From positions 1 to 34,227 of the forward strand of contig JAJEHG010000057.1 of NCBI GenBank assembly GCA_022823825.1: a DNA stretch of 34,227 nucleotides. The letters are read 5' to 3'. Shown in pieces: positions 14,749 through 22,795 of this stretch (position 1 is the first letter of the stretch; each line of letters begins with the position of its first letter). This DNA comes from Nitrosopumilaceae archaeon (lineage in GTDB: Archaea; Thermoproteota; Nitrososphaeria; Nitrososphaerales; Nitrosopumilaceae). Made by a program: the position numbers and the translations under genes. The notes beneath the pieces were generated by a model that was not told the origin of the DNA, did not search any database, and was given only the letters and a program-made list of their open reading frames with translations.

Positions 14749-15036
14749 TCAGTCGGCCGTCACCCTGACGCCCTTCCAGAACGCAATCATGCCGCGTATG
14801 TGCGTGGCATCGGGGCTCGGGTCTGCATAGCACCAGGCGCAGTCCTCGTTGGTGCGGTCCCCCGCCACCGCAGTATAGTAGCTTGCCGTCCCCTTCCAGC
14901 CGCAAAAGCTCGTCGTGTCGCTGGGCCGCATCATGTCCATCCTGACCGAGTCTGCCGGAAAGTAGTGGTTGCCCTCGACTATAACCGTCTCGTCGCTCTC
15001 GGCAAGTACGGTGCCGTTCCAGACTGCCCTGACCAT
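14749..15036 (-). CDS. DUF427 domain protein
   Basis: A 95-residue single-domain protein of the DUF427 family. Matching features are VRAVWNGTVLAESDETVIVEG at the start, NHYFPADSVRMDMM, the CGWKGTASYYTAV core (about 45-57), the CAWCYADPSP stretch and the final IAFWKGVRV strand. The biochemical function of the family is not established. Its ATG lies 4 nt after the purF stop, so it is very likely the last gene of the purine transcript. No membrane or signal segment is present. Confidence 0.85.
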   Translation of the reverse strand: MVRAVWNGTVLAESDETVIVEGNHYFPADSVRMDMMRPSDTTSFCGWKGTASYYTAVAGDRTNEDCAWCYADPSPDATHIRGMIAFWKGVRVTAD

Positions 15037-15040
15037 GGAA

Positions 15041-16603
15041 TCACGCGCCGCCGGTCCCCTTTTCTTCCTTTTCTTCTGCCTTATCCTCCGCCATCCCGTG
15101 CATCTCCCCCTTCATCTCCCTCCGGGAGCGGAACTGCGGGGTCACCCCCAGCGCCTCGTAGTTTCCAGTAGAGCACGCAAAGCACATGGAGTCTGCAGGT
15201 ATTCCGACTGCCTCGGCCAGGTTCTCCGCGTCGTTGTACCCCAGAAAGTCGGCGCCTATGTCGCGGCGGACCCTCTCAGTCATCTCCTCCCTTGTCATGC
15301 CCGGCTTTATGCCCCCCGCGTTGGTCGCAAGCTCCTCCTGTGACGGAAAGTCTATGCCGGCATAGCAGGGATGCGTGACGGGCGGGTACGTTATCAGCAT
15401 GCTGATCTTACGCGCGCCGGCGCGCCGGAGCGCCTTTACTATCGACTTTGAGCTGGTGCCCCTGACCAGACTGTCGTCGACTACGACCACGTGCCTCCCC
15501 TGTATGATCTCCCGTATGGGCATTATCCACCTGTTTATCTCGACGCGCTCAGTCTGGTGCGGCTCGATAAAGCTCCGCAGCGGCCCCTTCTTGCTGTAGC
15601 GGTCCTTGAGCAGGCCCTCGTCAAACGAGACTCCGAGCTGCTGCGCGTATCCCAGCGCCGCGGGCCTCGCAGAGTCCGGGACCGGCACGACCAGGTCCGC
15701 GTCCCGTATGGGAAACTTGCGCGCCAAGAGCCGTCCGATGTTCTTTCTCGCGACGTAGATGTTGGCGCCCTCCATGTTGCTTGAGGGGTGCGCAAAATAC
15801 GTGAATTCAAAGGAGCAGTGCGCCCTTGACGCGTCGTCGGAGAACCGCTCGGACTCTAGGCCGTCCCCGCTTATGCGCAAGAGCTCGCCGGGCTCCACGT
15901 TGCGGACCAGTTCGGCGCCCACCGCGGAGAGCGCCGAGGACTCGGATGCGACAATGTACACGTCGTCGTCCTTTTTGTGGCCCAGCACCATGGGCCTAAA
16001 GCCCTTTGGGTCCCGCGCCGCGTACACGGAGCCGTCGTCTGAAATGAAGGTAAAGCAGAAAGAGCCGACCATCTCGTTCTTCAGGACGGAGAGGGCCTGC
16101 CCAAGCCCGCTGTTGTCGGACATCAGGGAGACCAGCCTCTGGGCCGCCACCAGCGTGTCAGTCGCGCTCTGCGGAGTGAACGTGCATCCGCCGACCATGT
16201 TTGAGATCTCCTGGGCGTTTGCTATCGTGCCGTTGTGGGCCACGCACATGTCTTTGACCTTGAGGGGCTGGGCGTGCTCGAGCCCGCCCCCTCCCACGGT
16301 CGAGTAGCGGACGTGCCCGATTATGGCGGGGGACGCGTACTCGTGCGCAATCCTCTTGAAGTCCGACGACGCGCCGGAGACCAGCCCCATCCTCTTGAGG
16401 GGCGCCTTGCCGGGGACAGCGATTCCCCACGCCTCCTGCCCCCGGTGCTGGAGGGCCCTCAGCGTGTCGATGCACATGGGGACGACGTTGGCACCCCGCA
16501 CGCTGAATATGCCCACGACCCCGCAGTTCTCATGGGGCCTGTCGTCAAGCTCCGTGTACCATCCCCCCCAACATTCCTGACCACTCCCTGCGAGTCTTAT
16601 CAA
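15041..16603 (-). CDS. purF: Amidophosphoribosyltransferase
   Basis: A 520-residue enzyme that transfers glutamine amide nitrogen to PRPP, the first step of de novo purine synthesis. The Ntn-type nucleophile is C27 in ENCGVVGIFSV, so a 26-residue propeptide would be removed. The glutaminase domain includes GHVRYSTVGG and CVAHNGTIAN; the phosphoribosyltransferase part has the PRPP-binding HVVVVDDSLVRGTSSK motif (about 370-385). Cysteines later in the chain (such as the CFACSTGNYEALG stretch) could bind an Fe-S cluster as in Bacillus-type enzymes. The only start found upstream of Cys27 is TTG 16603, so the gene overlaps the 3' end of purL by 59 nt. The tail is Glu/Lys-rich. Confidence 0.93.
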   Translation of the reverse strand: MIRLAGSGQECWGGWYTELDDRPHENCGVVGIFSVRGANVVPMCIDTLRALQHRGQEAWGIAVPGKAPLKRMGLVSGASSDFKRIAHEYASPAIIGHVRYSTVGGGGLEHAQPLKVKDMCVAHNGTIANAQEISNMVGGCTFTPQSATDTLVAAQRLVSLMSDNSGLGQALSVLKNEMVGSFCFTFISDDGSVYAARDPKGFRPMVLGHKKDDDVYIVASESSALSAVGAELVRNVEPGELLRISGDGLESERFSDDASRAHCSFEFTYFAHPSSNMEGANIYVARKNIGRLLARKFPIRDADLVVPVPDSARPAALGYAQQLGVSFDEGLLKDRYSKKGPLRSFIEPHQTERVEINRWIMPIREIIQGRHVVVVDDSLVRGTSSKSIVKALRRAGARKISMLITYPPVTHPCYAGIDFPSQEELATNAGGIKPGMTREEMTERVRRDIGADFLGYNDAENLAEAVGIPADSMCFACSTGNYEALGVTPQFRSRREMKGEMHGMAEDKAEEKEEKGTGGA

Positions 16604-18869
16604 CGCTTAGGTCTGCGACGGTCCTGCCGCCGCTGCTGCCGCCGCTGCTGCGAAATATGATGCGCCCGCGCGGTCCGCCTCCCGTTATGCGCCCTATGCG
16701 CGCGTGCGCGGCGCCGGAGCGGGCCAGTAGACCCTCGGCCTCCCGCAGGGACCCGTCGGGAACCAACACCACGTACCTGGAGTGGCTCTCGGAGAACAGC
16801 GTCACGTCGTCGGGCATTGCGCGCGACGGCGCGCCGTCGTCGTGCGCGCGCGGAACCCTTGAAATGTCCACGTCGCAGCCCAGTCCCGCGCCGAGGCACA
16901 CCTCGGATATCGCGGCCGCCAGCCCGCCCTTTGAGCAGTCGTGCACCATGTGGGAGAGCCCCGCCCTCCTTGTAATGTCCAGTATGGCGCCAGAGTTGCG
17001 CCGCGACTCCGCGGCGCTCACGGCGGGGCACCTGCCTCCCACCACGCCCCGTATGTACTCGTAGTATTCGGATCCCCCCATCTCGTTCTTGGTCGACCCC
17101 ACAACAATGACGTGGTCGCCGTCCTCGGGCCTCGCGCGCATGCGCTGCATTGCGGAATTACCGGCGCGCTTGCCGCCGGAGCCTCCCCCGCCGTCGCCGT
17201 CGTCGCCGGATATCAGCCCCAGGACGGCTATCACCGGCGTAGGCTTTATCGGCCCCGACGGCGTCTCGTTGTACAGGCTGACCTTGCCACCCACGCACGG
17301 TATGTTCATCTCCCTTGCAAAGTCCGAGATGCCTATGACCGACTCGACGAACGTCCAGAACACGCCGGGATCCGTGGGATCCCCGAACTGCAGGTGGTCA
17401 AGCATCCCTATCGGGGTGGCGCCCGTGCACACCACGTTGCGGCAGGCCTCCTCAAAGCACCCGATGGCGCCCTGCCGCGGGTTGACGTAGCAGTGCTTTG
17501 GGTTTCCGTCCATGGATACGGCCAGGTACCTGCCGTTGTCAAGCCGCAGGACCGACGCGTCGGCACCCGGCCGCACCACCGTGCGTATGCCGACCTCGTG
17601 ATCATACTGGGAGTACACCCAGCTGCGGCTGGCTATATTGGGCGACGTCATCAGCCTGTGCAGTATGTCGGTGTAGTCAGCGGCGCCCCCGCCCCCCTGC
17701 GCGTGCGGCGCGCACGACACGTCCTCTATCCCGTCAAGGTATGCCGGCCTCCGGTGCGGCAGGTCAAGGAGGCGCGCGTTCGCGACCACCTCTGCGGGCA
17801 TCTCTGCTGCTACGCCTTCTTCTCCTCCTCCCCCTCCCTTTCTGCCCCTCTCCGACGTCACGCGCATCATGCCGTCATGCTTTACCACCCCTATGACGGA
17901 GTGTGACACGCCAAATTTGGAGCAGATGTCCCTTATGGCCTGCAGGCCCCGGCCGCCGTCCGTAATTATCAGCATGCGCTCCTGGGACTCGGACGTCATC
18001 ACCTCCTCGACGGACATGCCGCCCTCCCTGGCATGCACGGCGTCCGCGTTTATGGTGATTCCGACCCCGAGCGCGTCGGCAGTCTCCGATACGGCGCACG
18101 ACAGGCCGCCGCCCCCCAAGTCCTTCATGGCGTGTATCGCGCCGGAGCTGCGGGCCTCCAGCACCGCCTCTATCAGCAGCTTTTCAACGAAAGGGTCGGG
18201 TATCTGGACTGCTGACCTGTCCTCAGTCTCCAGCGAGTCTGACGCGAACTGCGAGCCGCCGATGCCGTCGCGGCCCGTGGGGCCCCCGAGCAGCACGACC
18301 ACGTCGCCCGGCTCGGCGTGGTTTCTCACCAGCCTGTCCCTCTTGCCAAACCCGATTGCCGCAACGTCGACCATGGCGTATCCGGCATACGAGTCGTCAA
18401 ACTCCAGCTCGCCGCCGACCGTGGGGATTCCAATGCAGTTTCCATAGTCCGCGATCCCGGTCACGGCGTTCTTGAAGAGCCACAGCGCCTTGGGATCCGT
18501 GCGGGGGTTGCCAAAGCGCAGCCCGTCCAGTATGGCGACTGGCCGGGTGCCGGCCGAGAGTATGTCGCGTATCACCCCGCCCACGCCGGTGGCGGCCCCG
18601 CCGTACGGCTCTACTGCCGACGGGTGGTTGTGGCTCTCTATGTGGGCCGTTACGACGTAGCCGTCCCCCACGTCAAGCACGCCGGAGTCGTACCCCTTCT
18701 CCGAGATGACCAGCGGCCCGTCGGTGGGAAGTATGCGCAGGTGCCTCTTGGAGGACTTGTACGAGCAGTGCTCCGACCACTCGGCGGCCACTATGTGGAG
18801 CTCCGCCGGGCGCGGTATGCGGCCCAGCCGGGACGTCAGATAGTCCAGCTCGGATGGCTCGAGGCTCAA
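16545..18869 (-). CDS. purL: Phosphoribosylformylglycinamidine synthase, large subunit (PurL)
   Basis: A 774-residue ATP-dependent synthase of the small PurL type that needs PurS and PurQ, both upstream here. Seen are AEWSEHCSYKSSK (about 29-41), HIESHNHPSAVEPYGGAATGVGGVIRD (about 76-102), the KDLGGGGLSCAVSE motif of the first half (about 245), and a matching CSKGGLAAAISEV motif in the second half. Several Gly/Lys/Arg-rich insertions (GRKGGGGGEEG, DDGDGGGGSGGKR) break loops in the fold. Translation appears to start at TTG 18869, which overlaps the stop of a small ORF (TTGA). The C-terminus overlaps purF. Confidence 0.95.
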   Translation of the reverse strand: MSLEPSELDYLTSRLGRIPRPAELHIVAAEWSEHCSYKSSKRHLRILPTDGPLVISEKGYDSGVLDVGDGYVVTAHIESHNHPSAVEPYGGAATGVGGVIRDILSAGTRPVAILDGLRFGNPRTDPKALWLFKNAVTGIADYGNCIGIPTVGGELEFDDSYAGYAMVDVAAIGFGKRDRLVRNHAEPGDVVVLLGGPTGRDGIGGSQFASDSLETEDRSAVQIPDPFVEKLLIEAVLEARSSGAIHAMKDLGGGGLSCAVSETADALGVGITINADAVHAREGGMSVEEVMTSESQERMLIITDGGRGLQAIRDICSKFGVSHSVIGVVKHDGMMRVTSERGRKGGGGGEEGVAAEMPAEVVANARLLDLPHRRPAYLDGIEDVSCAPHAQGGGGAADYTDILHRLMTSPNIASRSWVYSQYDHEVGIRTVVRPGADASVLRLDNGRYLAVSMDGNPKHCYVNPRQGAIGCFEEACRNVVCTGATPIGMLDHLQFGDPTDPGVFWTFVESVIGISDFAREMNIPCVGGKVSLYNETPSGPIKPTPVIAVLGLISGDDGDGGGGSGGKRAGNSAMQRMRARPEDGDHVIVVGSTKNEMGGSEYYEYIRGVVGGRCPAVSAAESRRNSGAILDITRRAGLSHMVHDCSKGGLAAAISEVCLGAGLGCDVDISRVPRAHDDGAPSRAMPDDVTLFSESHSRYVVLVPDGSLREAEGLLARSGAAHARIGRITGGGPRGRIIFRSSGGSSGGRTVADLSVDKTRREWSGMLGGMVHGA

Positions 18870-18961
18870 TTCGGAAACACGCCCTCCGGCAGGGTTGCAA
18901 ACGTGACGGTACCGGCGGCTGCGGCGGCGCAGCCGGCAGTGGCGGCCTGGATGTACCTCAT
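18866..18961 (-). CDS. 31-residue ORF bridging purQ and purL
   Basis: A tiny ORF whose ATG overlaps the purQ stop (ATGA) and whose TGA overlaps the purL TTG start (TTGA), exactly filling the gap between the two genes. The peptide is Ala-rich (MRYIQAATAGC, then an Ala run, ending ATLPEGVFPN), without recognisable domains. It may serve translational coupling, letting ribosomes pass from purQ to the non-AUG start of purL. It could also be chance in GC-rich DNA. It is real only if conserved or detected by ribosome profiling. Confidence 0.4.
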   Translation of the reverse strand: MRYIQAATAGCAAAAAGTVTFATLPEGVFPN

Positions 18962-19713
18962 TGCGATCTTGCCTCCTCCTCTTTCTCTTCTATCCCTCTT
19001 CCTGCTGCGCCGGCGTATCCGGCGTGACTGACCTGCTGCGCCGGCATACAACTGGCAAGCGACTCGAATATCATGCGCGCGGGCCCGCAGTCCACGGGGT
19101 TCGTCTCGTATTCGGCCGCCCGCTCCGGATGCGGCATCATCCCCACCACGTTGCCGCCGTCGTTGCATATGCCCGCTATCCCGTCCACGGAGCCGTTTAC
19201 GCGGCCGTCGGCATACCGGAACACGACGCGGCCGCTCCTCTGCAGGTCCCTTGCGGTGTCCTCGTCCGCGTAATACCGGCCTTCGCCGTTTGCAATCGGT
19301 ATCGGGACCCGCTGGCCCGCGTGCATCATCGACGTGAACGGGGTCGACGCATTCTCCACAACCAGGTCGGTCCACTGGCACATGAACCCGAGCGACTCGT
19401 TTACCAAGAGGGCCCCGGGCAGGATACCCGACTCTGTCAAAACCTGAAAGCCGTTGCACACGCCCAGCACGGGGGTGCCTTCTGATGCCAGCCTCCGGAC
19501 GTCGGACATTACTGGGCTGTGCGCCGCAATTGCCCCCGCGCGCAGGCGGTCGCCGTACGAGAATCCGCCGGGCAGCACCACGGCATCCGTTCCGGCAGGC
19601 ACGGGCTTTGTGTGCCAGACGTACTGCACGTCGAACCCGAACACGTCGCGCAGTACGTGATGCATGTCGCGATCGCAGTTGCTGCCAGGGAATACCACGA
19701 TTCCGACCTTCAC
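18958..19713 (-). CDS. purQ: Phosphoribosylformylglycinamidine synthase, glutaminase subunit (PurQ)
   Basis: A 251-residue class I glutamine amidotransferase that supplies ammonia to PurL. Seen are the start VGIVVFPGSNCDRD, the LPGGFSYGDRLRAGAIAA loop, the nucleophile C86 in GVCNGFQVL, and the His/Glu pair H195 and E197 in MPHPERA. The C-terminal 25 residues (after the amidotransferase fold) are extra, ending in EEKEEEARSQ. The start is GTG 19713, with a clear TATA box 26 bp upstream, so a leaderless GTG mRNA is likely and purQ can be transcribed separately from purS. Confidence 0.95.
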   Translation of the reverse strand: MKVGIVVFPGSNCDRDMHHVLRDVFGFDVQYVWHTKPVPAGTDAVVLPGGFSYGDRLRAGAIAAHSPVMSDVRRLASEGTPVLGVCNGFQVLTESGILPGALLVNESLGFMCQWTDLVVENASTPFTSMMHAGQRVPIPIANGEGRYYADEDTARDLQRSGRVVFRYADGRVNGSVDGIAGICNDGGNVVGMMPHPERAAEYETNPVDCGPARMIFESLASCMPAQQVSHAGYAGAAGRGIEEKEEEARSQ

Positions 19714-19733
19714 GAGTCGCGAACGTCAGAGTC

Positions 19734-19744
19734 GTATTTATTCT
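19734..19744 (-). promoter_or_regulatory. TATA box for purQ
   Basis: The minus strand reads AGAATAAATAC, centred 26 bp before GTG 19713. Confidence 0.6.
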
Positions 19745-19798
19745 GTCGCAGGCGCGGGCGGCGGATTGCCGCAAAAGAAACAGCGGCCCGGCCTACTA

Positions 19799-20125
19799 CT
19801 ACTCCGGGCGGGGTTCGGCCGTTATGTCCACGGAGCTGACAATCGGGTTGTACAGGTGCAGCGCGTCGCACACCCTGCGGACGTCGCGTACGGCAGACTC
19901 GGCATCCTGGGAGTCGACTGTCATGCGCAGCATTTTCGCGGTCTTGATTTCCGATATGCGGCAGCCGCTGTTTTTGTTCTCGCGGCTCCCGTTATCGTGT
20001 GCGCCGTCCCCGCTGGATTCGTCCCGCCCCTCCTTTAGCACCAAATCCCGGAGTATGGTCTCGCCCTCCGGGTCGCTGAGTCCCGGCTTGTTCTCGATTA
20101 CGACCGTAACGGTGAATCTCTGCAT
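19799..20125 (-). CDS. purS: Phosphoribosylformylglycinamidine synthase subunit PurS
   Basis: A 108-residue small subunit that bridges PurL and PurQ. The start MQRFTVTVVIENKPGLSDPEGETILRDL is classical PurS, and the C-terminal half (LRMTVDSQDAESAVRDVRRVCDALHLYNPIVSSVDI) gives the second strand-helix unit with the conserved LxNPxV-type ending. Between them a hydrophilic insertion of about 20 residues (about 32-53, rich in Asp, Ser, Asn and Gly) makes it longer than the usual 80-85 residues. The promoter is an AGATAATAGA element about 24 bp upstream. First gene of the purine cluster. Confidence 0.9.
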   Translation of the reverse strand: MQRFTVTVVIENKPGLSDPEGETILRDLVLKEGRDESSGDGAHDNGSRENKNSGCRISEIKTAKMLRMTVDSQDAESAVRDVRRVCDALHLYNPIVSSVDITAEPRPE

Positions 20126-20141
20126 GGCGCGGCGCGGAACC

Positions 20142-20152
20142 CGTCTATTATC
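20142..20152 (-). promoter_or_regulatory. TATA box for purS
   Basis: The minus strand reads AGATAATAGAC about 24 bp before the ATG at 20125. Confidence 0.5.
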
Positions 20153-20346
20153 TACCTATCGAGTCGGCGCGAGGCGGGGGGTTTTGCACTCGAGGCCGGC
20201 GGCAGTACGACGGCGATCCGTCGCCGAAATCCAGAGGAACACTGCCGCGCCCGGGGCCCCTCCGCGCGGAACAGGGCAAGGGCGCCGCGCAGGCATGATG
20301 CATGACGGCATGCGGGAACTGCCCGCCGGCACGCCCACCTAGTTGG

Positions 20347-20355
20347 AATTTATAC
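20347..20355 (+). promoter_or_regulatory. TATA box for the 20377 gene
   Basis: AATTTATAC is centred 26 bp before ATG 20377. Confidence 0.6.
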
Positions 20356-20376
20356 GGGCACCGCGCCCCCACGGCA

Positions 20377-20841
20377 ATGGCAAGGAACAGGTCAAGGTAC
20401 TGGAAGCTCGAGCCAGGCGAGATGTCAGATCTCAAGTATGACGAGTCCAAGCTGCTCAACTGGGAGATCAAGTGCGTGAGGCAGCCGGAGGACGAGGCCA
20501 GGTTCATCGGCGTCTTCATGTACAAAAACGGGACCCCGTACGACTATGAGTCCATAAAGGGGGTCTGCTACTACCACAACAACATAGGGAGGGACGAGCT
20601 GCAGTCCATCACGTCGTTCCTGCAAAAGAGGTTCGGCGGCAAGCCCATGGAGAAGAGCGAGAGGATAATCATGTCGGGCTCAGACGAGATATACGCGCCG
20701 TCAGAAATTGGACGGCTGGCGTCTGACATGGAGTCGGAGTTCAACGCAAAGGCAGTCATATCGCTTGAGTTTGAGGGGCCCAGCCAGGAAGAGCTGAAGG
20801 ACGCGGGGCTGCCGGAGGCAAAGCTGCTGCCCATCCCCACA
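20377..20841 (+). CDS. Soluble protein of unknown function
   Basis: A 154-155 residue soluble protein I do not recognise; its last codons are followed by TAA at 20842-20844. It begins MARNRSRYWKLEPGEMSD and shows alternating strands and helices (WEIKCVRQPEDEARFIGVFMY, then YESIKGVCYYHNNIGRDELQS), ending in a Pro-rich LLPIPT. No Cys pairs, signal peptide or membrane segments. A clear TATA box and codon style like its neighbours support a real gene. The start is chosen by the TATA spacing rather than the longer in-frame extension to 20302. It lies directly before tatC on the same strand with only 36 nt between, so it may be transcribed with the Tat genes. Confidence 0.7.
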
Positions 20842-20880
20842 TAATCATTATTACTCTGGTGCGGATGTATAGTCACGATC

Positions 20881-21705
20881 ATGTCAGGCCTTGAGGGGTT
20901 CGGGGAGCACGCGGAGGAGCTGCGCAAGCGCGCCGTCCGCGCCGTGCTGGCAGTGGCTGTAATCACGGCGTTCATACTGACGTTTCACATCGAGCCGTAC
21001 CAGGTGGCCGTCGGCGCGGACGGCGGCGCGATAACCCTGTACTATCCCTCGCCGCAGCCGCTTGACAACATCGCGGCCCAGATCACCTGGCACCTGAGGG
21101 ACGCCCTGGTCCCCGACTCGGTCCAGCTCATACAGACTGCCCCGGGCGAGGCGTTCTTTGCCCAGATATACATAGCGGCGCTCGTCGGGGTCGCGGCCGC
21201 CATGCCCTTCATAGTGCGCGAGGCTGCCGCGTTCATAAGGCCCGCCCTGGAGGAGAGGGAGATACACGTCAGCAGGGCGATATCGCTTCCCGCAATAGGG
21301 CTGTTTGCGTCAGGCTGCGTGTTCTCGTACTATATGGTGGTGCCGTACATACTTGACTTTCTGTACAGGTACGGCGAGTCGGCCGGGCTGGTCACGTTCT
21401 TGAACGTGATAGACTTTGTGACGTTCGTGCTGCAGTTCCTGCTCGCCTTTGGCATATCGTTCCAGCTCCCGCTTGCAATGTACGCGGCCACGATGTCCGG
21501 GATGGTCTCGCCGGACTTTTGGAAGCGCAACGCTAGGTATGCCATAGTGGCCATCGTCGTGTTCGGGGCCGTAATCACGCCGGACGGCAGCGGCGTTACG
21601 ATGTGGTTTATCGCGGCCCCGATGATAGCGCTGTACGCGGCAGGAACCGCGTTTATCATGCGCAGGGCAAGGGCGCAGAGCGCCAGCCCCGACGCGGCGG
21701 TATGA
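20881..21705 (+). CDS. tatC: Sec-independent protein translocase TatC
   Basis: A 274-residue multi-spanning membrane protein of the TatC family, the receptor for twin-arginine signal peptides. Seen are the cytoplasmic N-terminus GEHAEELRKRAVRAV (family HxxELRxR-like) and about six transmembrane segments, with a first external loop of about 80 residues. The family-typical region AFFAQIYIAALVGVAAAMPFIVREAAAFIRPALEEREI (shown in part) follows, then SFQLPLAMYAATMSGMV and AVITPDGSGVTMW, which matches the conserved ITPxx motif. TatC and a TatA-like protein are close neighbours here, so a minimal TatAC system is likely. Substrates would include folded cofactor proteins such as Rieske or copper proteins. 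Confidence 0.93.
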   Translation: MSGLEGFGEHAEELRKRAVRAVLAVAVITAFILTFHIEPYQVAVGADGGAITLYYPSPQPLDNIAAQITWHLRDALVPDSVQLIQTAPGEAFFAQIYIAALVGVAAAMPFIVREAAAFIRPALEEREIHVSRAISLPAIGLFASGCVFSYYMVVPYILDFLYRYGESAGLVTFLNVIDFVTFVLQFLLAFGISFQLPLAMYAATMSGMVSPDFWKRNARYAIVAIVVFGAVITPDGSGVTMWFIAAPMIALYAAGTAFIMRRARAQSASPDAAV

Positions 21706-21814
21706 CCGCGGCGCGCGCGGCGTCCGGCGGGATGCAAACCCCCGCGCCCGATCTGGCCTGCCTGCCCCGGCCGCGCCCGCACACAGGCACAACCCACCGG
21801 GCCCAAAAATCGAA

Positions 21815-21824
21815 CACTTAAATC
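21815..21824 (+). promoter_or_regulatory. TATA box for tatA
   Basis: CACTTAAATC is centred 26 bp before ATG 21846, favouring that ATG over the one at 21837. Confidence 0.55.
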
Positions 21825-21845
21825 CAAAAACTGCCAATGTATGGC

Positions 21846-22055
21846 ATGTCAGTACTGCCAGGCCTCGCCGGATTCATAGCGGGACAGGAGTGGATAATAC
21901 TGGTCATCGTCGTGGTGGTGCTCATCTTTGGGGCAAAAAAGATACCGGAGCTTGCAAAGACGATGGGCAGGGCCAAGGGCGAGTTTGAAAAGGGCAAGAT
22001 AGAGGGCGAAAAGGAGCTAAACGATTTCAAGGACAAAGAGCAGCAAAAGCAATAG
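21846..22055 (+). CDS. tatA: Sec-independent protein translocase TatA
   Basis: A 69-residue protein with one N-terminal transmembrane helix (about residues 14-31, EWIILVIVVVVLIFGAKKIP), the conserved FGxKKxPELAK hinge motif, an amphipathic helix, and a charged tail (EKGKIEGEKELNDFKDKEQQKQ). This is the TatA pore-forming architecture. A second ATG three codons upstream (21837) is possible, but the TATA box spacing favours 21846. It lies 140 nt after tatC with its own promoter. Confidence 0.93.
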   Translation: MSVLPGLAGFIAGQEWIILVIVVVVLIFGAKKIPELAKTMGRAKGEFEKGKIEGEKELNDFKDKEQQKQ

Positions 22056-22125
22056 CCCTGCTGCCGGCGTCACCATGTTACTCTGCTGTTACCGCTCCAG
22101 TATCGAGTAGCCCTAGTCGGCCGTA

Positions 22126-22137
22126 CAACGATCGTTG
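22126..22137. promoter_or_regulatory. 12-bp perfect palindrome
   Basis: CAACGATCGTTG lies between the converging tatA and SRPBCC-like genes, where no promoter is needed for either. Its role is unknown; it may be a chance site or a protein-binding site. Confidence 0.3.
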
Positions 22138-22248
22138 ACGGCGTCCACCATCAAGCGCGGCATCAAATCAAGCGGAAAATTAGATCTGCACGGATCCCCA
22201 AAAGGACGACGCGGCAGGGCATCCACTGACCGGGGGGGAATGCAGGGA

Positions 22249-22791
22249 TCATGCGCCGTCGCTGCTGCTGCTGCTGCTACTGCTGCTACCATCACTGCCG
22301 CCCTCCTCTTCCTCCGCGGCCTGCGCAAGTTCGGCCATTATCTGCGCAAAGGACTCCCTGAGCGAGTCGCTGTTGCTGCTGCCTCCCAGCCACGAGGGCA
22401 TGCCGAGTCGGCCCGTCCTCAGGTCGACCGTGGTGGTGACTACGGTGCGGGGCTTTGAAGTGTGCGCGGCCGTTGCGCCCGGTTCGGGCTCTGCGTACCC
22501 TGCCGCGCCTGCAAGCTCGTGTACGATGTGCGAGCCCTTGACGTCGCCCCCGATCACAAACGTCTCGTGCCTGTACGGCGGCGTCGCCACGTGCTTTGCC
22601 ATTATCACCAGCTCGCGCCCGTCCAGCACGACGTGCTCCTCGGCAACTGAGGTGTCGCCCCGGACCGACATTACGCGGACCGACGGATAGTGGTGCGGTA
22701 TCAGGTTCTGGTACGATCCCGGGCTGCAGACAGCCTCGTACGTGGACTCGAGCCCGGCATTTGCAACGGTGGTCAGCGAGAACCGCGGCAT
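22249..22791 (-). CDS. SRPBCC/START-like protein
   Basis: A 180-residue protein whose N-terminal 130 residues resemble the polyketide-cyclase/START-like (SRPBCC) fold: FSLTTVANAGLESTYEAVCSPGSYQNLIPHHYPSVRV, then DTSVAEEHVVLDGRELVIMAKHV strands, forming a helix-grip ligand pocket. Sequence identity with named members is not evident, so the ligand is unknown. A C-terminal helix and acidic stretch (AEEEEGGSDG) end in nine serines encoded by an AGC repeat with one AGT interruption. The ATG at 22791 follows the UbiX stop by 4 nt, indicating co-transcription. An upstream in-frame start would overlap ubiX. Confidence 0.7.
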   Translation of the reverse strand: MPRFSLTTVANAGLESTYEAVCSPGSYQNLIPHHYPSVRVMSVRGDTSVAEEHVVLDGRELVIMAKHVATPPYRHETFVIGGDVKGSHIVHELAGAAGYAEPEPGATAAHTSKPRTVVTTTVDLRTGRLGMPSWLGGSSNSDSLRESFAQIMAELAQAAEEEEGGSDGSSSSSSSSSDGA

Positions 22792-22795
22792 GCCG

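Noticed and set aside
16545..16603. Frameshift or sequencing error joining purL and purF
   Set aside because: Both proteins are complete at this junction, with PurL ending after a normal C-terminus and PurF having its nucleophile cysteine; a plain overlap explains it.
16941..17906. 321-codon open frame antisense to purL
   Set aside because: PurL motifs on the minus strand explain this region; the plus frame is low-complexity Ala/Arg/His.
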